From assembly GCA_964527215.1 (NCBI GenBank), contig CAZGNZ010000028.1, positions 1 to 58,380 on the forward strand: DNA of 58,380 nt, read 5' to 3'. The translations under genes were made by a program, and so were the position numbers. Positions 26,182 through 36,054 of the stretch are shown here, piece by piece (positions within the stretch are counted from its first letter, which is position 1; each line of letters begins with the position of its first letter). This DNA is from CAZGNZ01 sp964527215 (GTDB lineage Bacteria; Fidelibacterota; Marinisomatia; SCGC-AAA003-L08; JACNLC01). The notes below the pieces were generated by a model. The model worked only from the letters and a program-made list of their open reading frames with translations, searched no databases and had not been told where the DNA came from.

Positions 26182-27993
26182 TCAAGATTCCTGATAAAAC
26201 CCATCTACTATATCACTGAATTTCTCAACCAGCTTATTTCTGATTTCCGGGCAGCCGGACTTCTGTCTGCGTCCATTCCCGGTTGGCAGTGAAGACAAAA
26301 TTGCAAATTTCTTTATCTGCTCATAATGACAGAATTTTTCATTGATGCGCTCAACTTCACCTTCAATGAGCTGATGTACCTCGGGCAGATCTACTATGGC
26401 GTCCTCATCCGCACAGGTTTTGTCTGAATCCGTCAAATATTCCTTCAGTGCCGGAAAATCCGGAACCAGAAATGCCGAGATGAAACGATGCTTATCGCCG
26501 ATGATGACCGCCTGGCGGATATATTTTGACCGTGCCAGGGCATTTTCCAGCGGTGCTGGTGAAATATTCTTTCCACCGGAAGTCACCACGATATTCTTTT
26601 TACGGTCTGTAATTTTTAAAAAACCATCTCCGTCAATAATGCCGATATCACCCGTATAATACCAACCTTCAGAATCAAATGCTTTGGCAGTTCTTGTATC
26701 GTCTTTGTAATAACCGGGTGTGATATTGGGTCCGCGGGCCAATATTTCCCCATCAGGTGCAAGACGTATTTCCACATTCGGAAGCGGTTTGCCCACGCTG
26801 CCGATCCGGAATTCGTTTTCCGTGTTGGTTGTCAATACCGGGCCGGCTTCCGTGAGTCCGTACCCTTCAAGAATCAGCAGTCCGATGGACTGAAAATATT
26901 CCGTTATCTGCGGAAGGAGGGGAGCACCGCCGGCAATGAAAAAACGAACATTGCCTCCGCAGATTTCCTTGATTTTTGAAAAAACAGCCCATCTTGCCAA
27001 ATCATGCTTCTTTTTAAGGAAAAAGCCGATACGGTCACCGGCCAGATTCTTTGAATAATATTCATTGCCGGTCCGCATACCCCACTTGAAAAACCTGTTA
27101 AACAACCGGGTACGTTTTTCAATTTCTTCTCTCACCATGACATTCAGTTTTTCAAAAAACCGCGGTGATCCTACCACAATGCTCGGTTTGATTTCCAGAA
27201 TATGTTTTGCCATTTTACGAATATTCTGGATGTAGTAGATACTGCACCCCTGTTTGAAGGGTGTGAAATGACCGGCCATGCGTTCCAGTGCATGATTTAA
27301 CGGCAGGTAGCTCATCATTACATCATCCTGAAAAAGAGGTATTCTCTCCAGTGCTCCTTCAATATTGGAGACCATGTTCCGATGAGTCAGTACAACACCT
27401 GCCGGATCCGGGTCCGGTACGGCAGTATAAATAATTGTCAGGTAATCATTCGGCTGAATTTCACCAGACAGCGTTTCAAGGGTTGGAAGATTCCGGCCGG
27501 TTCTGTGTTTTCCTTTACAAATTGCATCATAGGATTTGCTTTGGGGAAGTTCCCGAACCCCTTTGGCAATGAGGAAAATAAACTCCTGGACATTCGGCAG
27601 ACTGTCCCAGATCGGATGAAGCTTTTGATACAGCTCGACATTTTCAAGGACAATCAGTTTTGGAGTGCAGTTAAGAAGGATATACTTGATTTTTGCCAGT
27701 ACAGAATTGGGATATATGGGGACGCTGACAGCTCCGCTGCAGGCAATGGCATAATCCACAACCGCCCAGCGCGGCGAGTTGCCGGCAAGTACGGCAATGC
27801 GGTCACCCTTTTGAATTTTCTGAAGAAGAAAATGAGCAGTTAATTTTTCAACATCGTGACGGACCTTCTTCCCCGTCAGACCAGTCCATTTGCCGCCTGA
27901 CTTGCTGAAAAACAGTCTTTTGTCAGCATAGGTTTTGGTTGTGTTGAGAAATATTTCTGGAATAGTTCCAGCACTCATAATCCTGATATCCAC
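26182..27993 (-). CDS. Long-chain acyl-CoA synthetase (AMP-forming, FadD15-like)
   Basis: A 603-residue adenylating enzyme. It shows IAVLAGNSPRWAVVDYA, a degenerate P-loop (LTIIYTAVPDPDPAGVVLTH instead of the usual YTSGTTGxPKG), YLPLNHALERM, ILEGYGLTEAGPV, YYTGDIGIID and the hinge DRKKNIVVTSGGKNISP. It should activate fatty acids to acyl-CoA, but the altered Ser/Thr/Gly-rich loop may change catalysis. Start is GTG at 27993, or ATG at 27978 with GGTGGA about 10 bases upstream. It is transcribed away from the octaheme cytochrome and is separated from purM by 125 bp. Confidence 0.9.
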   Translation of the reverse strand: MDIRIMSAGTIPEIFLNTTKTYADKRLFFSKSGGKWTGLTGKKVRHDVEKLTAHFLLQKIQKGDRIAVLAGNSPRWAVVDYAIACSGAVSVPIYPNSVLAKIKYILLNCTPKLIVLENVELYQKLHPIWDSLPNVQEFIFLIAKGVRELPQSKSYDAICKGKHRTGRNLPTLETLSGEIQPNDYLTIIYTAVPDPDPAGVVLTHRNMVSNIEGALERIPLFQDDVMMSYLPLNHALERMAGHFTPFKQGCSIYYIQNIRKMAKHILEIKPSIVVGSPRFFEKLNVMVREEIEKRTRLFNRFFKWGMRTGNEYYSKNLAGDRIGFFLKKKHDLARWAVFSKIKEICGGNVRFFIAGGAPLLPQITEYFQSIGLLILEGYGLTEAGPVLTTNTENEFRIGSVGKPLPNVEIRLAPDGEILARGPNITPGYYKDDTRTAKAFDSEGWYYTGDIGIIDGDGFLKITDRKKNIVVTSGGKNISPAPLENALARSKYIRQAVIIGDKHRFISAFLVPDFPALKEYLTDSDKTCADEDAIVDLPEVHQLIEGEVERINEKFCHYEQIKKFAILSSLPTGNGRRQKSGCPEIRNKLVEKFSDIVDGFYQES

Positions 27994-28332
27994 CGATGTT
28001 CAACGGCCTTAATTATAGGCCTTATTTGAAGGTCACTCCAACCAAAAAACAAGTGGTATCCGGTTCGACAGTATTGATTTACATCATTACTGATATCGTT
28101 AAACCCATTCACGGAATAATCAACCTCCGGACCTTTTTACTTCAATTAAAGATCATGGATGGTTTAATTTTAAGCGATATATTCATCATTAAATATATAA
28201 CATTAGGATTATATTGTCATGACTGCGAGTAAGGTTTTCAGCGATCCTTTTCAGTGATCCCTGGTTTAAAAGCAGCGCTGCAGCCATTGAAAAATACGAA
28301 ATACCAGCATCATCAAATTTGAGGAACCGCAA
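27994..28332. other. Divergent intergenic region (339 bp)
   Basis: AT-rich spacer between the acyl-CoA synthetase (minus) and octaheme cytochrome (plus), expected to hold both promoters. A short direct repeat CAGCGATCC / CAGTGATCC occurs at about 28238-28260. The GAGGA at 28321 is the ribosome site for the cytochrome TTG start. No other feature is evident. Confidence 0.4.
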
Positions 28333-30234
28333 TTGAATTTCAGACACTTGATCATTCCAACATTCCTTCTGCTTACTGACTGGATGATGGCAGTCTCGCC
28401 TTTGATAAATGCAATGCTTCCGAAGGACAGTCGTCCGGGTAAGATAGAATTTCCTGAAATCCAATATACACTTCAGGACATTGAGGTTATGACCGCTGAA
28501 CTTGACAGCTTGTACCCGGGACGTTTCAATCACGGCAGGTACTTTCTTGAAGCCGGCATTACTCAGTACAAAGGTCCGGAGACCTGTTTGGAATGCCACA
28601 GAGAGATATCGGTGCAGGATCCGGTTTCAGGAGTGCGGGAGGATGTGGACTTGCTGGACAATCTGCTGAATTCTGCACATTATCAATTTCATACCTCGAA
28701 ACATGACAATGTCTGGGGATTCAACGGCAAACTGGCTGACAATTTCAAAATGGGGAAAATTGACAGACCCTGCCCGAAGCCCGGTTCGTTTGCATTCACG
28801 GCATGGGCGGAATGGGTTGTCACGGCGCACGGGGACACCCTGTCGGAAGGATGCGGTCAGTGTCATATCGGCGGCCAGTATCAGGCACCGCTGGGTGACA
28901 TGATGCCGTTTTACGGGACCATGAAAAAGGAATGGGAAGCAATTGACTGTCTGATATGCCATTCTGAAACGTATGACATGAACAGGAAGCAGGTGATCGC
29001 TGATGCAAATGAGCGTAAACGATGGGGACAGGATCGTTCTATGTCGGCTGCGGTCAGCGTGGAGTCCCCCACTTCTGAAAATTGTCTTCGCTGCCATCAG
29101 CATAATTTCGGGGGAGATATTTACATTGACCGCAGTGCCCCGCAATATATGCAGAGTCTCATTCAGCAGGGTGCGGATCGTCCAAGGGTTTTACACCCAG
29201 GATCGAAACGCGGTACTCCCTTTTCACCTGAGTGGGATGTGCATGCTGCTGCCGGTGTAAACTGCATTGAGTGTCATGAAACCAAAGGGCATCTGATTGC
29301 AAAAGGCACGCATACCACCACAATGATGACCAATGATCTGCCTGAATTCGAGGTATCCTGTACAAACTGCCACGGAGCAGAACCCCATTCCCAGGATGAA
29401 GAGCTGGCTGAATCCCTGAACGACCATCTGGAATACATTGCCTGTCAAACGTGCCATATTCCGGAACTGCACCCGGACAATGCCACCATGCGGGATTTCA
29501 GCGATCCTGTGTTCGAGGAAGAGCACGGTATTTATATCTACAACGATGTATTAAAGGAATCCCAGCCTGGCAAAGGCATCAAATACATATGGTGGAATGG
29601 TGATGCAACGTTTCTGGGCAATCCAGTCGGCGACAATCCCAACGGTGCCGGGCTGTACCGGTTTTACAATCCGACCCATGTCTGGCCGGAATTCAAAGAT
29701 TTCAATTACGAGAATTGGTATGAAAATGTGATGCGGCCCATTGCGGCCCAGGGGCGTCCTTCAAAAATATATCCGATGAAGCTTTTTAACGGAAAACAGC
29801 ATATTGATTTACAGAATGCCGGTCCTTTCGGCGGCATGTTCCTGCCTTATAATCTTCCGCAGTACTACATGACTGGTGATCCTTCCCTGGCCGTCACTTC
29901 TGAACTGAAAAAACCGATGATGAAAATGATGTACGGCTGGATGTTTGACATCTATATGATGAATCGCTTTATGAGTTACATGGATGATGGATCCGGTGAT
30001 TACCTGAAAGGCTGGGACACCAGGCCCTATGATGATCTGATTGCAGACATCGACCGGTATTCGGAACCCAGGTGGATTCCGCAGGATGCGCTTCTGGAAA
30101 TCAGTCATTCAATCCGCAGGGAAGGTGCGTTTTCCTGTCAGGACTGTCACAGTGAAAACAGCGTCATGGACTGGAAACTTTTAGGGTACTCGAAGGATGA
30201 GATAGACATTCTGACCGAGAACCCTCTGGAATAG
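28333..30234 (+). CDS. Octaheme c-type cytochrome, tetrathionate-reductase-like family
   Basis: A 633-residue exported protein with a signal peptide (LIIPTFLLLTDWMMAVSPL) and eight CxxCH haem sites: CLECH (near residue 84), CGQCH, CLICH, CLRCH, CIECH, CTNCH, CQTCH and CQDCH (near 602). The long gap between the seventh and eighth sites, and the end after the last haem (CQDCHSENSVMDWKLLGYS), resemble the octaheme tetrathionate reductase (OTR) family as I recall it. OTR-type proteins reduce tetrathionate, nitrite or hydroxylamine in vitro; the physiological substrate is unresolved. The start is TTG with GAGGA 8 bases upstream. No quinol dehydrogenase or cytochrome-maturation gene is adjacent. 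Confidence 0.85.
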   Translation: MNFRHLIIPTFLLLTDWMMAVSPLINAMLPKDSRPGKIEFPEIQYTLQDIEVMTAELDSLYPGRFNHGRYFLEAGITQYKGPETCLECHREISVQDPVSGVREDVDLLDNLLNSAHYQFHTSKHDNVWGFNGKLADNFKMGKIDRPCPKPGSFAFTAWAEWVVTAHGDTLSEGCGQCHIGGQYQAPLGDMMPFYGTMKKEWEAIDCLICHSETYDMNRKQVIADANERKRWGQDRSMSAAVSVESPTSENCLRCHQHNFGGDIYIDRSAPQYMQSLIQQGADRPRVLHPGSKRGTPFSPEWDVHAAAGVNCIECHETKGHLIAKGTHTTTMMTNDLPEFEVSCTNCHGAEPHSQDEELAESLNDHLEYIACQTCHIPELHPDNATMRDFSDPVFEEEHGIYIYNDVLKESQPGKGIKYIWWNGDATFLGNPVGDNPNGAGLYRFYNPTHVWPEFKDFNYENWYENVMRPIAAQGRPSKIYPMKLFNGKQHIDLQNAGPFGGMFLPYNLPQYYMTGDPSLAVTSELKKPMMKMMYGWMFDIYMMNRFMSYMDDGSGDYLKGWDTRPYDDLIADIDRYSEPRWIPQDALLEISHSIRREGAFSCQDCHSENSVMDWKLLGYSKDEIDILTENPLE

Positions 30235-30601
30235 ACGATCCGGGTCATACGAAAAATGACGCTCAGTTCGAATACGCATTTTTCTGTACGAAGAGTTGCC
30301 CGGCTTCGATTTCATCTCTCCCGTATTTCTCCTGTTTCCCTCCCCATGTGAAGGGCATCTCCGGTTTGCGGTTCGGTAAACAAGAACTTTGTTTGGTGGG
30401 CACCCTGCATACGGTAAACCATCAATTCTGACTGTGCTCAAATATCTGTATCATCCTTGTAAGTCTATCCATGGATATGCTGCAGACCCTGTCTGCCCGG
30501 CTGCCGATAATTGATTCACACCACCGGGGAAATCGTTTTTTTACTCAATATTCAGTAGAAATAATCAGTAAAATTAAGGAATTGAACGATAAGGAATTTG
30601 A
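30235..30601. other. Intergenic region with weak hairpin (367 bp)
   Basis: Follows the cytochrome and precedes the GH13 gene. GAAAAATG (30251-30258) can pair with CATTTTTC (30277-30284) around an 18-base loop, a possible but weak terminator. A minus-strand frame (30441-30181) encodes a basic peptide (PSHGEGNRRNTGEMKSK region) that overlaps the cytochrome end. It has no ribosome site I can support, so I do not call it a gene. AAGGA at 30589 serves the downstream ATG. Confidence 0.35.
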
Positions 30602-33600
30602 ATGTCATATCACCCAAGTTTTGATCCCGCCGCACCGGTAATTAAATCTGAATCAGGAATCGGCCTGAATCATGAATATGAATTTCATGTTTCACGCATT
30701 GCCCGGGATAAATATCAGCTGGACGATGTTTTTTTCGCATTGTCCGGAAATGTTGTCTTTGCAGATTTTCAGGCAGTCCGGGAGTTCACGGCCAGGCTGA
30801 ATGAAAATCGATCTGACAAGGATATTATTTCTCCAGGGGAAATGAATGCTTTGGGTCTGATAGATGAGATCTATCACTATCTTCTGAAGACTGTCCGCCT
30901 TGATTTCAAACCGCAGCTCTGGGCAGAAATTCACCAGTCTCTCACGGATGAATACGGCCCCGCTCAGACCGAACAGATTCTACTGAGTTTTCTCAAGGAT
31001 TTTCCACCGGTTAAAGTGTATCAGGATAAAGTGTCGGCTCAGCAGTACCTGGCTGGTTCTACCGGCGGAATTCCAAACGTTCATTTTGTACTTGAGGAAC
31101 TCTTCATGCTGTGGCTTGAAGAACAGAATCCTGCAGTAAAACAGTTTGATCCCGTGTTTCAACATCATTATCTGGATCAGGAATCTCATTTCGGTTCTTT
31201 TCAGGAACTTCTGGTCAGTCAGCTGAAACTGATCCCCAGTCCGGATTCCAGGTACGAGGATCTTGTTGAAATGCTTATGAGTCCGTTTGTCAATAATCCC
31301 GGCTCACTGCGAACACAGTTGGAATACATGCAGCTGCACTGGCATATCATACTGGCTGACTTTGCGATGCGTCTGCTCCAGGGACTTGATTTCATCAGGG
31401 AAGAAGAGGTAAAACTGGGCGGACTTGGACCAGGACCCGCAGTCATTCCGGAGTTTGATCTCCCCAACGGTCTTGAGGAGGAACCGGAACGCTTCAGTCC
31501 GGATGAGGACTGGATGCCCCGGGTTGTCATGATGGCAAAAAGCACGCTGGTATGGCTCTCTCAGCTCAGTAAGAAATATCATCGTGACATTCATTCTCTG
31601 GATCAGATCCCGGATGAAGAACTGGATTTTCTGGCTGAAATGGGATTCACTGCTCTGTGGCTTATCGGAGTCTGGGAACGCAGCGAAGCAAGCCGAAGAA
31701 TCAAGCAGAGCTGCGGTAACCCGGAAGCGGAGTCTTCCGCCTATTCTCTGTATGATTATCAGGTGGCAGAGCGTCTGGGAGGCCGGAGCGGTCTGGACAA
31801 TCTGCGCTATCGATGCGGACAGCGGGGAATTCGTCTGGCATGTGACATGGTTCCCAATCACTGCGGAATTGATTCAAAATGGGTTCGAGAACATCCGGAC
31901 TGGTTCATTCATCTTGACCATCCGCCGTATCCTGCATACCAGTATCAGAGTCAGAACCTTTCAGGGATGCCGGGAATCGGCATTCATCTTGAAGATCATT
32001 ATTATGACCGGACCGACGCAGCAGTGGTTTTCCGCAGAGTGGATCATCACACCGGAAAAGAACATTTCATATATCATGGTAACGACGGCACCAGCATGCC
32101 TTGGAATGATACTGCCCAGCTGGATTATCGAAATCCGGAACTTAGAGAAGCCGTCATTCAGACAATACTCCATGTGGCAAGGCAGTTTCCAATAATTCGT
32201 TTTGATGCGGCCATGACTCTGACGAAAAAGCACTACCAGCGGCTGTGGTTTCCGGAACCCGGGACAGGAGGAGATATCCCCACCCGATCCGGTTACGGTA
32301 TGACCAAAAACGATTTCAATCAGCAGATACCAGTGGAATTCTGGCGCGAAGTGGTTGATCGTGTGGCTGCAGAAGTGCCGGACACCCTGCTGCTTGCAGA
32401 AGCCTTCTGGCTGATGGAAGGATATTTTGTCAGAACTCTGGGGATGCACAGGGTTTACAATTCCGCGTTCATGAACATGCTGAAGGATGAAAAAAATGCA
32501 GAATACCGGCAGCTGATTAAAAACACGTTGGAATTCAATCCGCAAATTCTGAAAAGATATGTCAATTTCCAGTCCAATCCCGATGAAGAAACCGCAATAA
32601 CCCAGTTTGGGCAGGATGATAAATATTTTGGTGTCTGCGCTGTATTGTCCACCATGCCGGGTTTGTGTATGTTTGGTCATGGACAGCTGGAGGGTCTCAG
32701 CGAAAAGTATGGAATGGAATACGGCCGCTCCTACTGGGATGAAGAAGCGGACTGGCACCTGATACACCGGCATCAGAGGGAAATTGCCCCCCTGCTGAAA
32801 CGTCGGTATATGTTCGCCGAAGTGGATCAGTTCTATCTGTATGATTTTATTCGGACGGACGGACGGCTTGATGAAAATGTTTTCGCGTATTCAAACCGTT
32901 TTGGCGACGAACGGTCCGTGATTGCCTACAACAACAAATACAGCCATTCCGTCGGCAGCATAAAGACGTCGGTGGCATACAGGAACATGAACTCCGGGAA
33001 TATGGAACTTCAACGTAAAACGCTGACAGATGCCCTCGGACTGAACTGCGATCCGGGATGGTTCAGTATTTTCCGCGACCTGGCATCTGATCTGTGGTAT
33101 ATCCGTGAGAATCGTTCTATTGCCTCGAATGGTCTGTTTGTTGAACTGGGGGCTTACAAATACAATGTATTCCTGGATTTCAGGCAGATTCACGATGACG
33201 AGTGGGGCCATTACCGCAGGTTGTGCAGCCAGTTGAACGGCAGCGGTGTGCCTGATATGGATCTAGCACTTGCAGACCTTCGATACAGCAAATTGCGACT
33301 GCTTGTGGAATCGCCCATGTGGGATAAAATTTATCGGCAGCTTACCAGTGAATCTTCGACCTCTTCAGAAGAATCGGATTTCAGTGAGCTGCGTGATTTG
33401 TATGAAGATTTTGTTTCTGAAGCAAACTGGCCTGGTTTGGATTTATCAAAGATCAGGGATTGCATCAGCAAGATGCTCCAGGGTGTCATGGCTCTGAATT
33501 CGCTGACGGCCGCTTTATCAAGTACCAGTCTGCCGGAGTCCGCTGAAAAAGAACCGCTCCAAGAATTCCGAATCTTTATAGTTGAGTACTGGCCAGATAT

Positions 33601-34099
33601 CAAAATCGCGCTGCTGATCATGCCTCTGAACTGCATGAAGGCCGTGGGAGGAGAACTGCATCCTGTATTCAACGTAATTTGTCGGTTTGCAGGACTTACT
33701 GTAAATCACAGCCATAAACTGTGGTTCCTGATTAACCGGGCATTTCCGTTGGCAGGGCTGCTTACAGAAACAGAAAAAGCTGAAAAACAGATATTCACGC
33801 TGCTTTCTGAACCGGATATGCAGTCCTTCCTGCAAGTCAATGAATATGAATCTGTTTACTGGTTCAACAAAGAAGCCTTTGAACTGCTCAGCCACTGGCT
33901 GACTTTGGCAGTCTGCCTGATGTTCACGGAACAGACTGGTTCGGTTCTGGAAGATGCTGAACAGGTCTGGAAAAAAACACCAACCCGGGAACTTAAGAAA
34001 GCAATGCTGGAGTCGCAGTTCAATTATAAGCGTCTGCTTTCCTTTTTCTCAGATTCTGAATTGGAAATTCAACTGAAAGATGATGAACCGAAGCACTGA
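30602..34099 (+). CDS. Giant GH13-family alpha-amylase-like protein
   Basis: A 1165-residue cytoplasmic-looking protein with no signal peptide. Residues ~1-300 are a helical N-terminal region with no domain I recognise. A TIM-barrel of glycoside hydrolase family 13 runs from about 330 to 800. Region I is DMVPNH, the nucleophile segment is IIRFDAAMTL, the acid/base is in LLLAEAFW, and the fourth region appears as NFQSNPDEET rather than the usual NHD. The C-terminal ~300 residues are again helical and unassigned. Likely an alpha-glucan-active hydrolase or transferase; the specificity cannot be read from sequence. AAGGA precedes the ATG by 7 bases. It lies 32 bp before the symporter gene, so they are probably co-transcribed. 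Confidence 0.85.
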   Translation: MSYHPSFDPAAPVIKSESGIGLNHEYEFHVSRIARDKYQLDDVFFALSGNVVFADFQAVREFTARLNENRSDKDIISPGEMNALGLIDEIYHYLLKTVRLDFKPQLWAEIHQSLTDEYGPAQTEQILLSFLKDFPPVKVYQDKVSAQQYLAGSTGGIPNVHFVLEELFMLWLEEQNPAVKQFDPVFQHHYLDQESHFGSFQELLVSQLKLIPSPDSRYEDLVEMLMSPFVNNPGSLRTQLEYMQLHWHIILADFAMRLLQGLDFIREEEVKLGGLGPGPAVIPEFDLPNGLEEEPERFSPDEDWMPRVVMMAKSTLVWLSQLSKKYHRDIHSLDQIPDEELDFLAEMGFTALWLIGVWERSEASRRIKQSCGNPEAESSAYSLYDYQVAERLGGRSGLDNLRYRCGQRGIRLACDMVPNHCGIDSKWVREHPDWFIHLDHPPYPAYQYQSQNLSGMPGIGIHLEDHYYDRTDAAVVFRRVDHHTGKEHFIYHGNDGTSMPWNDTAQLDYRNPELREAVIQTILHVARQFPIIRFDAAMTLTKKHYQRLWFPEPGTGGDIPTRSGYGMTKNDFNQQIPVEFWREVVDRVAAEVPDTLLLAEAFWLMEGYFVRTLGMHRVYNSAFMNMLKDEKNAEYRQLIKNTLEFNPQILKRYVNFQSNPDEETAITQFGQDDKYFGVCAVLSTMPGLCMFGHGQLEGLSEKYGMEYGRSYWDEEADWHLIHRHQREIAPLLKRRYMFAEVDQFYLYDFIRTDGRLDENVFAYSNRFGDERSVIAYNNKYSHSVGSIKTSVAYRNMNSGNMELQRKTLTDALGLNCDPGWFSIFRDLASDLWYIRENRSIASNGLFVELGAYKYNVFLDFRQIHDDEWGHYRRLCSQLNGSGVPDMDLALADLRYSKLRLLVESPMWDKIYRQLTSESSTSSEESDFSELRDLYEDFVSEANWPGLDLSKIRDCISKMLQGVMALNSLTAALSSTSLPESAEKEPLQEFRIFIVEYWPDIKIALLIMPLNCMKAVGGELHPVFNVICRFAGLTVNHSHKLWFLINRAFPLAGLLTETEKAEKQIFTLLSEPDMQSFLQVNEYESVYWFNKEAFELLSHWLTLAVCLMFTEQTGSVLEDAEQVWKKTPTRELKKAMLESQFNYKRLLSFFSDSELEIQLKDDEPKH

Positions 34100-34131
34100 A
34101 CCGCTAATTTCACTATAGGAGAACTATTATT

Positions 34132-35373
34132 ATGAAACTGAAACTGCACTGGCAGATTTTTATCGCTATGATTTCCGGAGCAGCATTTGCCCTGATACTT
34201 GGAGAAAAATCACTGATTGCGTCTCCGCTGGGTGAAATATATATGCGTCTGCTTAAAATGGTTATTGTCCCGCTGGTATTCTCGTCAATCGTTACGGGTG
34301 TGGCCGGTCTTGGAGACAGCCGGAGCCTGGGCCGTCTTGGAAGTAAAACCTTCGGATACTATTTCCTTACGTCAATGGTTGCAATCATTATAGGGCTGAC
34401 TCTGACCAATATTATCCGTCCGGGCGTGGGGATGGAAGTCATTCAGTCCGGAGAAGCATTCGACCCCTCCAATCTGCGTACACCGGATTCACTCTACGGA
34501 ATCCTGATTAGAATGATACCTACCAATCCTTTGAAGGCGGCAGTTGAGAATGATATTTTGGGTGTCATTTTCTTTTCCATTGTTCTGGGATATGTCATTG
34601 CCCATTTGAAACCATCTTTTCGAAATCCGCTTCAGACCGGATTCAGTGCCTTTTTTCAGGCAATGATGAAATTGACCGGCGGGATCATCAAGCTGGCACC
34701 GATTGGCGTATTTGGTCTGATTGTCACTGCGGTGGGAACGGCCGGGCTTGACCTGTTTGTGGCTGTAGGTAAATATATGATCACCATCGCGCTGGGGATT
34801 GCCATCCATCTTGGTATTCTACTGCCGCTGATTTTCTATTTCTTCACAGGCATCTCGCCGCTCAAGCATTACAAAGCCATGGCACCTGCCATGGCCATGG
34901 CATTTTCCACATCATCATCCGGTGCCACCCTGCCGGTTACCATGGACTGTGTGGAAAACAATGTCAATGTATCCAACCGGGTCACCGGTTTTGTCCTGCC
35001 CCTGGGTTCAACCATGAATATGGACGGAACTGCTTTATACGAATGTGCAGGCGTTCTCTTTATTGCACAGGTGCTGGGATTTGATCTCACTTTCACGCAG
35101 CAGCTGACCGTCGTCATCACCGCCTTCCTGGCATCTGTCGGGGCAGCAGCCATTCCAAATGCAGGATTGGTTATGATTTTCATTGTGCTGGACGCAATCG
35201 GTCTGAGCGGTGAACCGGGGGTCGGGCTGCTTGTGGGATCAATGCTGGCGGTGGACCGCCCGCTGGATATGCTTCGAACAATGACCAATGTTACCAGTGA
35301 CAGTATTGGCGCAGCCGTCATCGCAAAATCTGAAGGGGAAACCGATCTGTATAAATCCAAATCTGAATCGTAA
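34132..35373 (+). CDS. Dicarboxylate/amino acid:cation symporter (GltP/DctA family)
   Basis: A 413-residue inner-membrane carrier with about eight hydrophobic helices and the two re-entrant hairpin signatures of the family. SSSGATLPVT is in HP1, and GSTMNMDGTALYE in TM7 carries the sodium-site NMDGT motif. HP2 (SVGAAAIPNAGLV) follows. It imports glutamate, aspartate or C4-dicarboxylates with Na+ or H+. An AGGAG site precedes the ATG. It follows the GH13 gene closely, but no metabolic link is evident. Confidence 0.93.
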   Translation: MKLKLHWQIFIAMISGAAFALILGEKSLIASPLGEIYMRLLKMVIVPLVFSSIVTGVAGLGDSRSLGRLGSKTFGYYFLTSMVAIIIGLTLTNIIRPGVGMEVIQSGEAFDPSNLRTPDSLYGILIRMIPTNPLKAAVENDILGVIFFSIVLGYVIAHLKPSFRNPLQTGFSAFFQAMMKLTGGIIKLAPIGVFGLIVTAVGTAGLDLFVAVGKYMITIALGIAIHLGILLPLIFYFFTGISPLKHYKAMAPAMAMAFSTSSSGATLPVTMDCVENNVNVSNRVTGFVLPLGSTMNMDGTALYECAGVLFIAQVLGFDLTFTQQLTVVITAFLASVGAAAIPNAGLVMIFIVLDAIGLSGEPGVGLLVGSMLAVDRPLDMLRTMTNVTSDSIGAAVIAKSEGETDLYKSKSES

Positions 35374-35881
35374 CCGGTCCACCCCAAACGAATTTAGCTG
35401 CAGCCGAAAAAAATTATCTGTCACGGTATCACGAATTTTGAATCCGCCATTTGGCGTGGCGGCGATATAGTTAATGCCCCGACCGATTACTGATAGTCTG
35501 TCCCGTCAGCTGACGTGCGGGGAAATTCATTATTGAAATCCAGATCGGAATCTGAAAACTGCCGGGACTTGCGTTGACGTGATTCAGCGTCACTGTCACA
35601 TTTTAATTTATATGCCCGGTACCCGCATGACACTTTCAAACTTCCCCCGATGCTGGTTTCCGAAGGATTCTCGTTTTGAAATGTGTAGTAGGAAAGTTGA
35701 GAAATATGGTCCGTGATGCATTTGAGAAACGCAGTGATCGATAGCCTTATAATTATATGTATTCGCACACTTTACTGATGATGCAATAGAGGTTCAGAAA
35801 GTATTCTTTCGAAATATTGTAACAGTGGGTGACCAATATTGAAAATTGATGTAAATTTGGTCAGATGCTCTTTTAAATATT
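35374..35881. other. Intergenic region without recognisable gene (508 bp)
   Basis: Between the symporter stop and the inverted-repeat element. Short frames only; a minus-strand frame at 35768-35487 has no supporting ribosome site or family match. CGTTGACGTGATTCAGCGTCA near 35572-35592 is a weak imperfect palindrome. Nothing else is seen. Confidence 0.35.
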
Positions 35882-36051
35882 TTCCACAAGAGGTTGAATA
35901 TTTTCAGAACTTTCAAACTTTAACTTATGGGTTTCTTATTTCGTAATTTCAAAAGCATGCCTTATCGCTATGCGGTTGAAGGAAACTTGCGATCTTACAA
36001 GAGTTACCCACCGTGACTTTTCAGAGTCTCTGAAAATGCCCTCTTGTGGAA
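35882..36051. mobile_element. 170-bp element with nested terminal inverted repeats (MITE-like)
   Basis: The ends are perfect 12-bp inverted repeats, TTCCACAAGAGG (35882-35893) and CCTCTTGTGGAA (36040-36051). Just inside is a second perfect 9-bp pair, ATTTTCAGA (35900-35908) and TCTGAAAAT (36029-36037). The right arm also contains a local palindrome TTTTCAGAG-T-CTCTGAAAA (36018-36036). The interior encodes nothing. Size and paired ends fit a non-autonomous miniature element or a large folded RNA. Flanks are A/T-rich and no clear target duplication is visible. It ends 3 bp before the hflX stop codon, so it may also act as the 3' structure of that transcript. Confidence 0.5.
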
Positions 36052-36054
36052 TTT

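Noticed and set aside
30181..30441. Minus-strand basic peptide gene after the cytochrome
   Set aside because: It overlaps the cytochrome end, has no ribosome site and no family match.
35487..35768. Minus-strand 93-residue frame in the symporter-hflX gap
   Set aside because: No ribosome site, no recognisable domain, and composition unlike neighbouring genes.
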